Part shown: positions 18,002 to 26,518 of the stretch, piece by piece
How positions within the stretch are numbered: position 1 is the stretch's first letter
How the letters are laid out: each line of letters opens with the position of its first letter
NCBI GenBank assembly: GCA_025463415.1
Contig: JAOBWO010000102.1
Coordinates: 1 to 42,177, forward strand
Direction: 5' to 3'
Source of the DNA: Acidimicrobiales bacterium
GTDB lineage: Bacteria; Actinomycetota; Acidimicrobiia; Acidimicrobiales; Ilumatobacteraceae
DNA: 42,177 bases
Notes under the pieces: generated by a model
Told to the model about the DNA's origin: nothing
What the model saw: only the letters and a program-made list of their open reading frames with translations
Database searches by the model: none
Translations under genes and position numbers: made by a program

Positions 18002-18946
18002 TCAGTCGATCGACCCTCGGAGCACGTCGACCCAGTCCTCCGCGTCGCGCCATCGCGCATCCGCGTGCTCACGGGCGGAGTGGGCGTGCTCGCCGGCTGC
18101 GGGATAGGAGCCGAGGAACTTCACGCCGCCCTGCTTGGCGTGCAGCGACCGCAGCGCATCGGCCAGCAGCTCGTCCGCGATGTGACCATCCGCGTAGAGG
18201 ATGAAGCAGTAGTCGCCGAGCCCACCCCGTTTGGTGGGACGGCTGAGCAGGTTGCTGAGGTTGATCCGGCGCGCCGCGAACTCCTGGAGGATGCTGATCA
18301 GGCTGCCCGGCGCGTCGGCGCGCTGGTAGACGACCACCGCGGTGCGGTCGTGGCCGGTCGGTGCGGGAACCCGACCCTTGCCGACCAGTACGAACCGGGT
18401 CTGGTTGCCCTCGCTGTCGGCGATGCCGGCGTCGATCACCTCGAGCCCGTAGAGCGCACCGGCCACCCGCGGCGCGATGACGGCGAATCCCGGCTGAGGG
18501 CGCTCGGCGAGCACGCGTGCGGCCTCGGCAGTGCTGTTCGCCGCCTGGAACTCCACGTTCGGGAGGCGCTTGCGGAGGTACTGGTGGCACTGCGCGATCG
18601 CGACCGGGATCGACACGACGGTGGTGACATCGTCGAGCAACGTTCCGGCGCCGGCCAACAGGCAGTGCTCGATGTCGAGCACGACCTCGCGCTGGATCAG
18701 CAGGTCGTGATCGAACGCGAGCGCGTCCTGGGTGAAGTTGACCGTGCCCTCGATCGAGTTCTCGATCGGCACGAAGCCGAGATCGACCTCGTCGGCGTCG
18801 ACCGCGTCGAGCACGTCGGGCACCGTTCGATACGCCACGAGCTGACCGGCGGCGAGATCCGCCTGCGTCTGCAGGGCCTGCTCGGTGAACGTGCCGAAGG
18901 GCCCGAAGAAGCCGATCCGCACTGTGTCATTCGAGTTCGTGGCCAT
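18002..18946 (-). CDS. pheA: Prephenate dehydratase
   Basis: Converts prephenate to phenylpyruvate in phenylalanine synthesis. Of 314 residues, the catalytic domain has FFGPFGTFTEQAL (13-25), ENSIEGTVN (62-70), STAEAAR near 138 and the catalytic Thr in NQTRF (T183). An ACT domain at about 195-280 (DAPGSLISILQEFAARRINLS, split by SRP) provides feedback inhibition by phenylalanine. It is the monofunctional form without chorismate mutase. The ATG at 18946 follows a TAGCCT box by 6 nt, so it is probably leaderless. The last 35 residues (EHAHSAREHADARWRD...) are an extension beyond the ACT domain. Confidence 0.97.
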   Translation of the reverse strand: MATNSNDTVRIGFFGPFGTFTEQALQTQADLAAGQLVAYRTVPDVLDAVDADEVDLGFVPIENSIEGTVNFTQDALAFDHDLLIQREVVLDIEHCLLAGAGTLLDDVTTVVSIPVAIAQCHQYLRKRLPNVEFQAANSTAEAARVLAERPQPGFAVIAPRVAGALYGLEVIDAGIADSEGNQTRFVLVGKGRVPAPTGHDRTAVVVYQRADAPGSLISILQEFAARRINLSNLLSRPTKRGGLGDYCFILYADGHIADELLADALRSLHAKQGGVKFLGSYPAAGEHAHSAREHADARWRDAEDWVDVLRGSID

Positions 18947-18952
18947 TCCGTG

Positions 18953-18958
18953 AGGCTA
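18953..18958 (-). promoter_or_regulatory. -10 box of pheA (leaderless)
   Basis: TAGCCT on the minus strand, 6 nt before ATG 18946. No Shine-Dalgarno site is present. Confidence 0.55.
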
Positions 18959-19044
18959 CGGCACGAGGTGCTCCGCGACCCTCGACAATTGACCCTGGTC
19001 GGTTGACGGCGACATCGGCAGGTCCGCCGAGGAGGCACGGGCCG

Positions 19045-19050
19045 TAGCAT
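19045..19050 (+). promoter_or_regulatory. -10 box of larB (leaderless)
   Basis: TAGCAT lies 7 nt before GTG 19058. The ATG at 19049 overlaps the box itself, which argues for the GTG as start. Confidence 0.5.
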
Positions 19051-19057
19051 GCTCGCC

Positions 19058-19795
19058 GTGAACGAGGCCGACATCCGTCAGTTGCTCGACGACGTGCGCG
19101 ACGGCTCGTTGAGCCCCGACGACGCTGTCGCGACCTTGCGACGGTTGCCCTTCGCCGACGTCGGCGATGCACTCGTCGATCACCACCGCTCGCTCCGTCA
19201 AGGCATGCCCGAGGCCATCTACGGACCGGGCAAATCACCGGAACAGGTCGTGCGGATCGTGGGCGAGCTGCTGGCCCACGGCACCGACCCGGTGCTGCTC
19301 ACCCGCGCGTCGGCCGAGCAGGTCGAGGCCGCGGCGCTGGCCCACGGCGAACCCGAGCAGTCGGGAGCCGCGGCGCTCTGGCGCAGGCCGCGGGCATGGC
19401 GGTTCTCGAAGGTGCTGGTGCTGTCCGCAGGCACCGCCGATCAACCGGTGGTCGACGAGTGCATGCTGACCCTCTCCGCGCACGGCTTCGCCGCTGATCA
19501 GATCAGCGACGTGGGCGTGGCAGGCCTGCATCGCCTGCTGGCCCGGCTCGACGACGTCACCAAGGCCGACGCGATCGTGGTGATCGCCGGCATGGAGGGC
19601 GCACTGGCGAGCGTGATCGGTGGGCTCACCGCCGCACCGGTCGTGGCCGTCCCGACCAGCGTCGGCTACGGCAGCGGCCTGGAGGGCGTCACCGCCCTGC
19701 TGGCGATGCACGCCGCATGCGCCAGCGGGATCACCGTGGTCGGCATCGACAACGGCTTCGGGGCTGCCTGCGCGATCGCGCGGATGGCTCAGTGA
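19058..19795 (+). CDS. larB: Pyridinium-3,5-biscarboxylic acid mononucleotide synthase LarB
   Basis: LarB carboxylates and hydrolyses nicotinic acid adenine dinucleotide, the first step to the nickel-pincer cofactor of lactate racemase and related LarA enzymes. The 245 residues carry the family signatures DHHRSLRQGMPEAIYG near 46-61, SAGTADQPV (about 127) and a PurE-like C-terminus: IAGMEGALASVIGG, PTSVGYG and GIDNGFGAA. The start is GTG 19058, or ATG 19049 three codons earlier. It is first in an operon with larC; larE and larA are not in the window, so they are elsewhere or missing. The gene is divergent from pheA. Confidence 0.93.
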   Translation: MNEADIRQLLDDVRDGSLSPDDAVATLRRLPFADVGDALVDHHRSLRQGMPEAIYGPGKSPEQVVRIVGELLAHGTDPVLLTRASAEQVEAAALAHGEPEQSGAAALWRRPRAWRFSKVLVLSAGTADQPVVDECMLTLSAHGFAADQISDVGVAGLHRLLARLDDVTKADAIVVIAGMEGALASVIGGLTAAPVVAVPTSVGYGSGLEGVTALLAMHAACASGITVVGIDNGFGAACAIARMAQ

Positions 19796-19805
19796 GGATC
19801 GCTCG

Positions 19806-19861
19806 ATGAAGACAGCCCGATGAGCACAGCCCAATGAACACAGCCCAATGAACACAGCATG
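19806..19861 (+). repeat. Four-copy 14-bp tandem repeat forming mini-ORFs before larC
   Basis: Copies start at 19806, 19820, 19834 and 19848 with unit ATGAACACAGCCCA; copy 1 (ATGAAGACAGCCCG), copy 2 (ATGAGCACAGCCCA) and copy 4 (ATGAACACAGCATG) differ slightly. Each of the first three encodes a five-codon ORF (MKTAR, MSTAQ, MNTAQ) whose TGA stop overlaps the ATG of the next copy. The fourth copy is the start of larC itself (MNTAW). GAGGA at 19794-19798 lies 7 nt before the first ATG; larC has no ribosome site of its own. Translation may reach larC by repeated termination and restart. Confidence 0.85.
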
Positions 19862-21080
19862 GTTCCACTGCTTCGCCGGCACGGCGGGCGACATGACCAT
19901 GGGGGCGTTGATCGACGCCGGCGCGGATCCCGTCGCTGTGATGGAGATCGTCGGAGCGCTCGGCCTCGACGGCTACGCGCTCACGTTCGAGCCGGTGATG
20001 CGCTGCGGGGTCGCCGCCACCCACGCCGCCGTCGTCGTCGACGACCACTCGCACGACGACCACTCGCACGACGACCAGCCCCACGACGGTCACTCCCACG
20101 ACGGCCACGGGCATCGGCCGTACCGGGTCATCCGCGAGCTGCTCCTGGGCGCGGAGCTGCCACAGCGAGTGCGCGAGCGCGCCCTCGCCACCTTCGACGC
20201 ACTGGCCGAGGTCGAAGGCGCGATGCACCGCATGCCGCCGCTCGAGGTCGAGTTCCACGAGGTCGGCTCGGTCGACGCGATCGTCGACATCGTCGGCACG
20301 TGCGCCGCGCTGGAGGTGCTCGGCATCGACAGGATCGTGTGCAGCCCGATCGCGGTCAGCCGCGGCACGGTGCACGCTGCGCACGGCGAGCTGCCCACGC
20401 CGGCACCCGCCGTCGCCGGCCTGCTGGCCCGCCGCAACGCACCCGCGTTCGGCATCGACAGCCGCAAGGAGATCGCCACACCCACCGGCGTCGCGCTGAT
20501 GACAGCGCTGGCCGAGGACTTCGGCCCGCTACCGGCGATGCGCGTGGGCGCAGTCGGCTACGGAGCCGGCACGGCCGACATCCCGGGCCGGCCCAACGTC
20601 GTCCAGGTCGTGATCGGCGACGCGGACGCCATGTCGGCGATGGCCATGCGCGGTCAGCCGATGCGTCTGCTGGAGGTCAACGTCGACGACGTCACCGGCG
20701 AGGTCATCGCACACACCATCGGTGCGTTGCTCGACGCCGGCGCCAACGATGCGTGGGCCACCCCGATCGTGATGAAGAAGGGTCGCCCGGCGCACACGGT
20801 GCACGCGCTCTGCGACCCGGCACTCGCCGCGGCCGTCGCCGGAGTGTTGATCGGCGAGACCGGTTCGCTCGGTGTGCGCGGCACGACGATCGAGCGGTGG
20901 CCGCAGCAGCGACGCGACGGTGTCGTCGACGTCGAGGGCCATCCGGTTCGGGTCAAGCTTGCTGCGGGACGGGTCAAGGTCGAGAACGACGACGCGGTCG
21001 CGGCTGCGCGCTCACTCGGATGGCCGCTGCGTGCGGTGCTCACCGCGGCCGAGGCACTCGGCTGGTCGCTCGACGAGTGA
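19848..21080 (+). CDS. larC: Nickel-inserting enzyme LarC
   Basis: LarC inserts nickel into the pincer cofactor precursor, using CTP. The 410 residues begin HCFAGTAGDMTMGALIDAGAD (split around DMT), the family's N-terminal signature. A His/Asp-rich insertion at 67-89 (HSHDDHSHDD...) probably holds nickel. Later motifs include EFHEVGSVDAIVDIVG, GTVHAAHGELPTPAPA, ATPTGVAL and, in the C-terminal domain, EVNVDDVTGE and ATPIVMKKGRP. In Lactobacillus LarC is made through a programmed frameshift; here it is one uninterrupted frame. The start is the fourth unit of a tandem repeat of mini-ORFs, 52 nt after larB. Confidence 0.95.
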   Translation: MNTAWFHCFAGTAGDMTMGALIDAGADPVAVMEIVGALGLDGYALTFEPVMRCGVAATHAAVVVDDHSHDDHSHDDQPHDGHSHDGHGHRPYRVIRELLLGAELPQRVRERALATFDALAEVEGAMHRMPPLEVEFHEVGSVDAIVDIVGTCAALEVLGIDRIVCSPIAVSRGTVHAAHGELPTPAPAVAGLLARRNAPAFGIDSRKEIATPTGVALMTALAEDFGPLPAMRVGAVGYGAGTADIPGRPNVVQVVIGDADAMSAMAMRGQPMRLLEVNVDDVTGEVIAHTIGALLDAGANDAWATPIVMKKGRPAHTVHALCDPALAAAVAGVLIGETGSLGVRGTTIERWPQQRRDGVVDVEGHPVRVKLAAGRVKVENDDAVAAARSLGWPLRAVLTAAEALGWSLDE

Positions 21081-21195
21081 CGCTGTCCTCGATCAGTGAC
21101 ATTGGTCATGCAGTGGGCAATACTTCGCCCCGACAACCCGGGGGCGGCCGAACAACCGACCGTCACCCGTACGAGCAGGGGAAGGCTCAAACAAC

Positions 21196-21474
21196 ATGGC
21201 AACAGCATCGACAACCATGAAACCGGACGGCTGGTTCATGCACTTCATCAGGTTCCTCCTGATCGGTCTGGTGATGAACATCATCCCGCTCGTGGGGTTG
21301 ATCTGGGGCATGATCGCGCTCTCCAAGACGGGGTACCGCAAGCGCGACATCCTCATGTACATCATCCCGATCTGGGGCATCGTAGTCGCAATCCGGATGG
21401 GCTGGCGCTACACCGCCAAGAACGTCTACTGGTCGCCCCGCGCCGATCGCCCGTCCGGGTCACTCTTCGCCTGA
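21196..21474 (+). CDS. Small two-helix membrane protein
   Basis: 92 residues, no family recognised. Hydrophobic segments lie at about 17-43 (FIRFLLIGLVMNIIPLVG) and 52-68 (ILMYIIPIWGIVVAI), with a Lys/Arg loop GYRKRD between them and a C-terminus with W and basic residues. A GGGGAAGG sequence 10 nt upstream supports the ATG. Coding character is good (codon third positions are GC-rich but less so than neighbours). It stands 115 bp after larC and converges with cydB, 25 nt apart. Function unknown. Confidence 0.7.
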   Translation: MATASTTMKPDGWFMHFIRFLLIGLVMNIIPLVGLIWGMIALSKTGYRKRDILMYIIPIWGIVVAIRMGWRYTAKNVYWSPRADRPSGSLFA

Positions 21475-21499
21475 CCGGGCTGACCGGACGATCCCGTGA

Positions 21500-22531
21500 T
21501 CAGCCGGCCGACGGCGCCCGAGGGGCGTCGTCGGCCCAGTCACGGCGGTTGACCAGCAGGAACAGCCACGCCATCGCCGGGACAGCGGTGACGGCGGCGA
21601 TCGCGAACACGATCAGCAGGCCGTACAGGGTCGAGCGCGCCCCGGCGACATCGCTGATCTCGGCGTGGTCGACGAGGATGTCGGGGTACTGGGCGACACC
21701 CCAACCGATCACCACGGCGGCGACGGCGATGACCGCGCCGACCCGCGCCCGCGCGTAGCGACGTGCTCGCAGTCGCCACAGCGCGAACAACCCGGCCACT
21801 GCTGAGATCGCGACGAACGGCGCGGCCTTGCCCTGCAGCCCGCCGGCCAGGGTGTCGGCATCGGATTCGATCGGAGCGATCGCGATCATCGCGACTGCGC
21901 CCGACAACAGCCCCGACACCAGCGCCCGACGACCGAAGTAGTTCGCCATGTCGCGATCACCGGCCCGGTGGGAATCGGCGGCGAGGAAGGTGGCCGCCAG
22001 GAACGAGCACGTCAGCACGGCCAGCACCCCACCCACCCACGATGTCGGGCCGGTCCAGCTCGTCAGCAGGTCGGGGTGTCGCCCGTCGAGCAGCTCCACC
22101 CGTCCGCTGGCGATCGCTCCCGCGATCATCCCGAGGAAGAACGGGGTGATGAGCGACGACGCCGCGAACGCGGCTCCGTAGAACCGTGCCTGGCTGAGCG
22201 TCTCCGCGAACTTGCGGAACGCGAAGCCCGAGCCGCGCAGCACGATGCCGAGCCCGACGAAGAGCCACGGCACGAACAGGGTCGTGATCATCGCCGCGAA
22301 CGCCCGCGGTAACGCGGTCCACATGAACACGAGGACGTAGATCAGCCAGACGTGGTTGGCCTCCCACACCGGGCCGATGCTGCGGTCGATCTGCCGGCGA
22401 CGCGCCCCGCCCGACGCGGCATCGCCGGCGAGGAGGTCCCACACACCACTGCCGAAGTCGGCCCCGGCGAAGATCGCGTAGGCGACGACACCGAAGAACA
22501 TCAACGCCGCGCACAGCGCCGCGAGGCTCAC
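21500..22531 (-). CDS. cydB: Cytochrome bd oxidase subunit II
   Basis: Membrane subunit of the bd-type quinol oxidase that pairs with CydA. 343 residues with eight to nine hydrophobic helices. The N-terminal FAGADFGSGVWDLLAGD and RSIGPVWEANHVWLIY are the family's best-known motifs. The GTG start at 22531 overlaps the cydA stop (GTGA), which decides it. No cydDC transporter genes for assembly follow; the next gene is convergent, so those may be elsewhere. Confidence 0.95.
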   Translation of the reverse strand: MSLAALCAALMFFGVVAYAIFAGADFGSGVWDLLAGDAASGGARRRQIDRSIGPVWEANHVWLIYVLVFMWTALPRAFAAMITTLFVPWLFVGLGIVLRGSGFAFRKFAETLSQARFYGAAFAASSLITPFFLGMIAGAIASGRVELLDGRHPDLLTSWTGPTSWVGGVLAVLTCSFLAATFLAADSHRAGDRDMANYFGRRALVSGLLSGAVAMIAIAPIESDADTLAGGLQGKAAPFVAISAVAGLFALWRLRARRYARARVGAVIAVAAVVIGWGVAQYPDILVDHAEISDVAGARSTLYGLLIVFAIAAVTAVPAMAWLFLLVNRRDWADDAPRAPSAG

Positions 22532-23943
22532 ACGGGCACCTCGCGCTGGTTCGGCACCTCGTTCGACCCGCCGGTGGACGGCGGGCCGTACGGCGTCGGC
22601 AGGTCGATCTCTCCGTGCTCGCGCCACCGGCGGCTCATCGATCGCAGCACCCGGTAGGTGATCGTCGCCAGTCCCGCGTAGACGATCGCAGTGACGGTGA
22701 AGCTGATCCAGATCCCGCCGTTGGGGGTGACCGCGTCCTTGACGCGCAGCACTCCCTGCACGATCCACGGTTGGCGCCCGACCTCCGTGGTGGTCCATCC
22801 GGACTCCAGTGCGACGACCGCGAGCGGCCCGGCGAGAAGCGCGAGACGCAGGAACCGACGACTCGTCAAGAGGTCACGATCAGTGCCGCGGTTACGACGG
22901 CGCCGCCACCAGAACCACAGCGAGAACAGCACGAGTGCGGTCCCGATGCCGACCATGATCTGGAACGAGTTGTGGACCACGTTGGCGGGAGGTTGATCGG
23001 CCTTCGGCACCTGATCGAGCCCCGGCACCGGCCGGTTGAACCAACCCCTGGCGAGCAGCGACGAGACACCGGGGATGTCGATCGCCGCGCGCACCGTGCC
23101 GTCGATCAGGATCCCTCCGATCCGCAGTGGGGCGTTGTGTTCGGTGGTGGTGGCCAGCTCCATCGCCGCCAACTTGATCGGCTGGTGCTCGGCCAGGCGC
23201 ATCCCGGCGATGTGCCCGATCAGCGGTTGGACGAGCGCACCGACGGACGCCACGGCGAACGCGACGGTGAACCCGAGGCGATGCGCGCGATCGCGTCGCC
23301 CCTTCAACATCCCGCCGGCATAGACCGCGGCGACCACGAAGCCGACCACCATGTACGCGGCCACGAACATGTGCGAGAACTCGGTCCATACCGCGTTGTT
23401 GAACATCGCGGTCAGCGGCTGCACGTCCGTGATCCGCTGGGTTCCGTCGGCTGACGTGACGAGACGGAACCCGGATGGCGAGTTCATCCACGCGTTGACC
23501 GCGACGACGCAGAACGTGCCGACCACGCCGGCCGCCATCATCGGCACGAGCGTGCGCAGGTGGACCTTCGGGGGCAGCCTGTTCCAGCCGTAGAGGTAGA
23601 TGCCGATGAAGATGGCCTCGACGAAGAAGGCGATGCCCTCCAGCGCGAACGGCAGACCGACGACATCGCCGAACCGCGACATCAGCCCGGGCCACAGCAA
23701 GCCCATCTCGAAGCTCAGCACGGTGCCCGAGACCGCGCCGACCGCGAACAGCACCGCGGCCACCTTCGACCAGCGCTTGGCGAGCAGCAGCGCGTCCGAG
23801 TCACCGCGCAAGCCGCGCCGGTGAACGATGTAGATCAACGTCGGGAACGCGACGCCGAAGCACGACAGGACGATGTGGAACCCGAGCGAGAGCGCCATCT
23901 GATCGCGAGCCGCCAGCAACTGAGACGCGCTGACCGCAACCAT
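22528..23943 (-). CDS. cydA: Cytochrome bd oxidase subunit I
   Basis: Haem-bearing subunit that oxidises quinol and reduces oxygen without pumping protons; used under low oxygen, or nitric oxide or sulfide stress. 471 residues. Haem ligands are visible: H23 (LGFHIVLSC), H191 (EFSHMF) and Met in NSFQIMVGIG. Also present are E103-E109 type residues (LEGIAFFVEAIFIG) and the GRQPW motif near the end. The Q-loop between the sixth and seventh helices is short. I choose ATG 23943 because TACAGT lies 7 nt before it, although GTG 23979 in the same frame is possible. It is divergent from the rhodanese gene, 58 bp away. Confidence 0.96.
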   Translation of the reverse strand: MVAVSASQLLAARDQMALSLGFHIVLSCFGVAFPTLIYIVHRRGLRGDSDALLLAKRWSKVAAVLFAVGAVSGTVLSFEMGLLWPGLMSRFGDVVGLPFALEGIAFFVEAIFIGIYLYGWNRLPPKVHLRTLVPMMAAGVVGTFCVVAVNAWMNSPSGFRLVTSADGTQRITDVQPLTAMFNNAVWTEFSHMFVAAYMVVGFVVAAVYAGGMLKGRRDRAHRLGFTVAFAVASVGALVQPLIGHIAGMRLAEHQPIKLAAMELATTTEHNAPLRIGGILIDGTVRAAIDIPGVSSLLARGWFNRPVPGLDQVPKADQPPANVVHNSFQIMVGIGTALVLFSLWFWWRRRRNRGTDRDLLTSRRFLRLALLAGPLAVVALESGWTTTEVGRQPWIVQGVLRVKDAVTPNGGIWISFTVTAIVYAGLATITYRVLRSMSRRWREHGEIDLPTPYGPPSTGGSNEVPNQREVPV

Positions 23944-23950
23944 GATCGGC

Positions 23951-23956
23951 ACTGTA
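23951..23956 (-). promoter_or_regulatory. -10 box of cydAB (leaderless)
   Basis: TACAGT on the minus strand, 7 nt before ATG 23943. It falls inside the alternative longer cydA frame, and so argues against the GTG at 23979. Confidence 0.5.
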
Positions 23957-24001
23957 TGCCCGGCCGGTACCGTGGGCACTCAGACAGCCAGGAGATCCAC
24001 C

Positions 24002-24844
24002 ATGACGACCATGCCCCCCATCGTCTCGATCGACGATCTGGCCGACCACCCCGACGCAGTGATCGCCGACGTCCGCTGGTACCTCGACGGACGCGACGCC
24101 CGAGCCGCGTACGAATCCGGCCACCTGCCCGGCGCCGTGTTCGTCGACCTGGAGCACGACCTCTCGACGCCGCTGAAGTCGCCGGGTGCGGGCCGCCACC
24201 CGTTTCCGGAGCCTGACGCGTTCGCGGCCGCGATGGGCAGCCTCGGCATCGGTGACGACTCCACCGTGATCGCCTACGACGACACGGGCGGCATGACGGC
24301 GGGCCGCCTCGTGGTGATGCTGCGGATGATCGGCCGCAACGCAGCCGTGCTCGACGGCGGCATCGGGCTGTGGCAGGGCGAGCTGATGCGGGGTCCTGGC
24401 GTCATCCCCGAGCACCTCGACTTCACGCCGTGTGAATGGCCGCTCGACCGCCTCGCCGATGCCGACGAAGTGATGACCGTCGCCGCCGCGGAGCACGGGT
24501 TGGTCCTGGACGCGCGAGCCCACGAGCGGTTCACCGGTGAGGTCACCCAGATCGACCCGCGGCCGGGCCACGTCCCCGGCGCGAAGTCGGCACCATGGGC
24601 CGACAACATCGACCCGGAGACGCATCGGTTCCGCCCCGCCGCCGAGCTGCGCGAACGGTTCAACACGCTCGGGGTCAGTGCCAGCGACAGCGTCATCACC
24701 TACTGCGGCAGCGGCGTGTCGGCCTGCATGAACATCCTCGCGATGGAACAAGCCGGTCTCCCCCCGGCGCGCCTCTACGTGGCCAGCTTCAGCGGCTGGT
24801 CGGCAGAACCGGACCGCGAGGTAGAACTCGGACCTGGCCGGTAG
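24002..24844 (+). CDS. Two-domain rhodanese / 3-mercaptopyruvate sulfurtransferase
   Basis: Transfers sulfur from thiosulfate or 3-mercaptopyruvate to an acceptor. 280 residues in two rhodanese modules: an inactive N-terminal one with DVRWYLDGRDARAAYESGH and HLPGAVFVDLEHDLS, and a catalytic one with LDARAHERFTGE, GHVPGAKSAPWADN and the active loop YCGSGVSACMN with C235. CGSGV is the loop type seen in 3-mercaptopyruvate enzymes. The start at 24002 has AGGAG 7 nt upstream. Divergent from cydAB; a functional link to sulfide tolerance of bd oxidase is conceivable but not shown. Confidence 0.93.
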   Translation: MTTMPPIVSIDDLADHPDAVIADVRWYLDGRDARAAYESGHLPGAVFVDLEHDLSTPLKSPGAGRHPFPEPDAFAAAMGSLGIGDDSTVIAYDDTGGMTAGRLVVMLRMIGRNAAVLDGGIGLWQGELMRGPGVIPEHLDFTPCEWPLDRLADADEVMTVAAAEHGLVLDARAHERFTGEVTQIDPRPGHVPGAKSAPWADNIDPETHRFRPAAELRERFNTLGVSASDSVITYCGSGVSACMNILAMEQAGLPPARLYVASFSGWSAEPDREVELGPGR

Positions 24845-24856
24845 CGTCGCACCCGC

Positions 24857-26518
24857 ATGGAATCAGCTTCTCCCGCGCCGCTGGGCAACCCCCTGGCCGA
24901 CCTTCGCAGGGCGCGGCGCAAGAACCGGATGCAGGAGCTGGACTGGTTCGAAGCGGCCTATCGGGTGTACCTCGTCGCGATCGGCTTCGGCGGTACCGCG
25001 CTCTGGGCGTCGAGCTTCATCAAGGACTCCAAGGTCGATGCCAAGGCCGTCGCAGACATCTATCACTACGGCCCGGCGGTGCTCGGCATGTTGGCCGTCG
25101 CCGCGTTCGCCGCAGGCCTTCGCAGTGGTTCCCGCGGCGGGCCGCTGGCCATCGAAGAAGCCGACGTCCGCCACGTGCTGCTCTCGCCGGTCGATCGCCG
25201 CAAGGCGCTCCTCCGCCCGGCGTTCCAGCGAGCCCGCTCCAGCTCGTCGCTCGGCATCCTCGTCGGCGCACTGGCCGGCCAGCTCGCCGGTCATCGGCTC
25301 CCCGGCAGCGATGCGGCGTGGGTCTTCTCCGGCGCCGCGTTCGGCCTCGGCATCGCGATGCTCTTCGTCGGTGCCGCGCTCGTGGCCCACGCGTTCACGT
25401 TCCCGCGCTGGGCGGCGTCGGCGGTCGGCGCACTGTTGATCGTGTGGGAGACCTTCTCGATCGTCAAACACATCGCGGGACCCGGCAACACCTACGGCAG
25501 CCTCGCGCTGTGGGGCATGCGCCAGCGGTGGTTCGATCTCGCCGGTCCGGCCGTCAGCGCAGTGCTCGTCGTGATCGGTCTCACATTGCTGCGCCGCACC
25601 TCGCTCGACGCTCTCGCCCGGCGCAGTGGGCTCGTCGCCCAGCTCCGCTTCGCCGTCACGATGCAGGACCTTCGCACCGTGGTGCTCCTCCGTCGTCAGC
25701 TCAGCCAGGAGAACACCCGCAGCCGGCCGTGGATCCGTCTCCGGCGCAACGGCGGCTCGGCCGTGGTGTGGCGTCGGGGCTGGCACAGCCTGCTCCGCTT
25801 CCCCGTCTCGCGGATGCTGCGGATGGCGTTGCTCGCCGTCGGCGCGGCCGCCTGCCAGGTCGCCGCGTTCAAGGGCACCACGGCCATGTTCCTGCTCAGC
25901 GGCGCACTGCTGTTCCTCCTCGGCATGGAGGCGCTCGAGCCGCTGTCGCAGGAGATCGACCAGCCCGACCGGATGGCCTCGCTGCCGCACAAGCGCGGCG
26001 ATCTGCTCGTCCGCCACCTCATCGTGCCGGCCGTCGCGCTCGTGCCGTTCGCCGCGATCGGGGTCCTCACAGCTGTGCTCCTCGACCGCTCCTCGGGCAC
26101 CCTGCCCGTTGCCGCGATCCTCGCCCTGCCCACGGTGTGGATGGGGGCCGCGGGTGCGGCCGTCAGCATCGTCAAGGATGCCCCCGACCTCGGCAGCGTG
26201 TCGGCCGAGCAGACGATGCTGCCGCCGGAGATGAGCGGCCTCACCACCATCTTGCGCACGTTGCTGCCGCTGATCGTGTCGGTGATCGGCAGCGTCGGAG
26301 TCATCGTCGTCCGCGCCTCCTTCAACCACGGGCAGTCCACCGTCGCCGCAGCAGTTCGGATCGGCGTCGCACTGCTGCTGCTCGTCGCGTTCACGGCCCA
26401 ATGGGTGCGTCGGCGCGACGACTGGAAGGCGAAGTTCAAGAACATCATGGCCGAAGGCAAAGACGTCACGGCCCAGCAGCGGGCCCAGCGCGCCCAGACA
26501 ACGAGGAGCGGGTCGTGA
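24857..26518 (+). CDS. Putative ABC exporter membrane protein
   Basis: 553-residue membrane protein with about 12 hydrophobic segments in two groups (about 35-240 and 320-525) and a basic loop near 290 (RPWIRLRRNGG). It has no ABC ATPase of its own, but the next gene, overlapping by 4 bases (GTGA), encodes one, so it is the permease of a two-part exporter. No known substrate family is recognised. A conserved-looking 'SQEIDQPDRMASLPHKRGDLL' segment follows residue 355. It begins 12 nt after the rhodanese stop and may be in its operon. The C-terminus is charged and Gln-rich. Confidence 0.75.
   Translation: MESASPAPLGNPLADLRRARRKNRMQELDWFEAAYRVYLVAIGFGGTALWASSFIKDSKVDAKAVADIYHYGPAVLGMLAVAAFAAGLRSGSRGGPLAIEEADVRHVLLSPVDRRKALLRPAFQRARSSSSLGILVGALAGQLAGHRLPGSDAAWVFSGAAFGLGIAMLFVGAALVAHAFTFPRWAASAVGALLIVWETFSIVKHIAGPGNTYGSLALWGMRQRWFDLAGPAVSAVLVVIGLTLLRRTSLDALARRSGLVAQLRFAVTMQDLRTVVLLRRQLSQENTRSRPWIRLRRNGGSAVVWRRGWHSLLRFPVSRMLRMALLAVGAAACQVAAFKGTTAMFLLSGALLFLLGMEALEPLSQEIDQPDRMASLPHKRGDLLVRHLIVPAVALVPFAAIGVLTAVLLDRSSGTLPVAAILALPTVWMGAAGAAVSIVKDAPDLGSVSAEQTMLPPEMSGLTTILRTLLPLIVSVIGSVGVIVVRASFNHGQSTVAAAVRIGVALLLLVAFTAQWVRRRDDWKAKFKNIMAEGKDVTAQQRAQRAQTTRSGS

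Noticed and set aside
20041-20110. Repetitive DNA inside larC, considered as a CRISPR-like or variable repeat
   Set aside because: It simply encodes the His/Asp-rich nickel-binding stretch in frame; there are no spacers.
24595-26514. Long N-terminal extension of the exporter ATPase frame
   Set aside because: This part overlaps the rhodanese and permease genes in another frame and is Arg/Pro-rich. The GTG at 26515 with a ribosome site and GTGA overlap is the real start.
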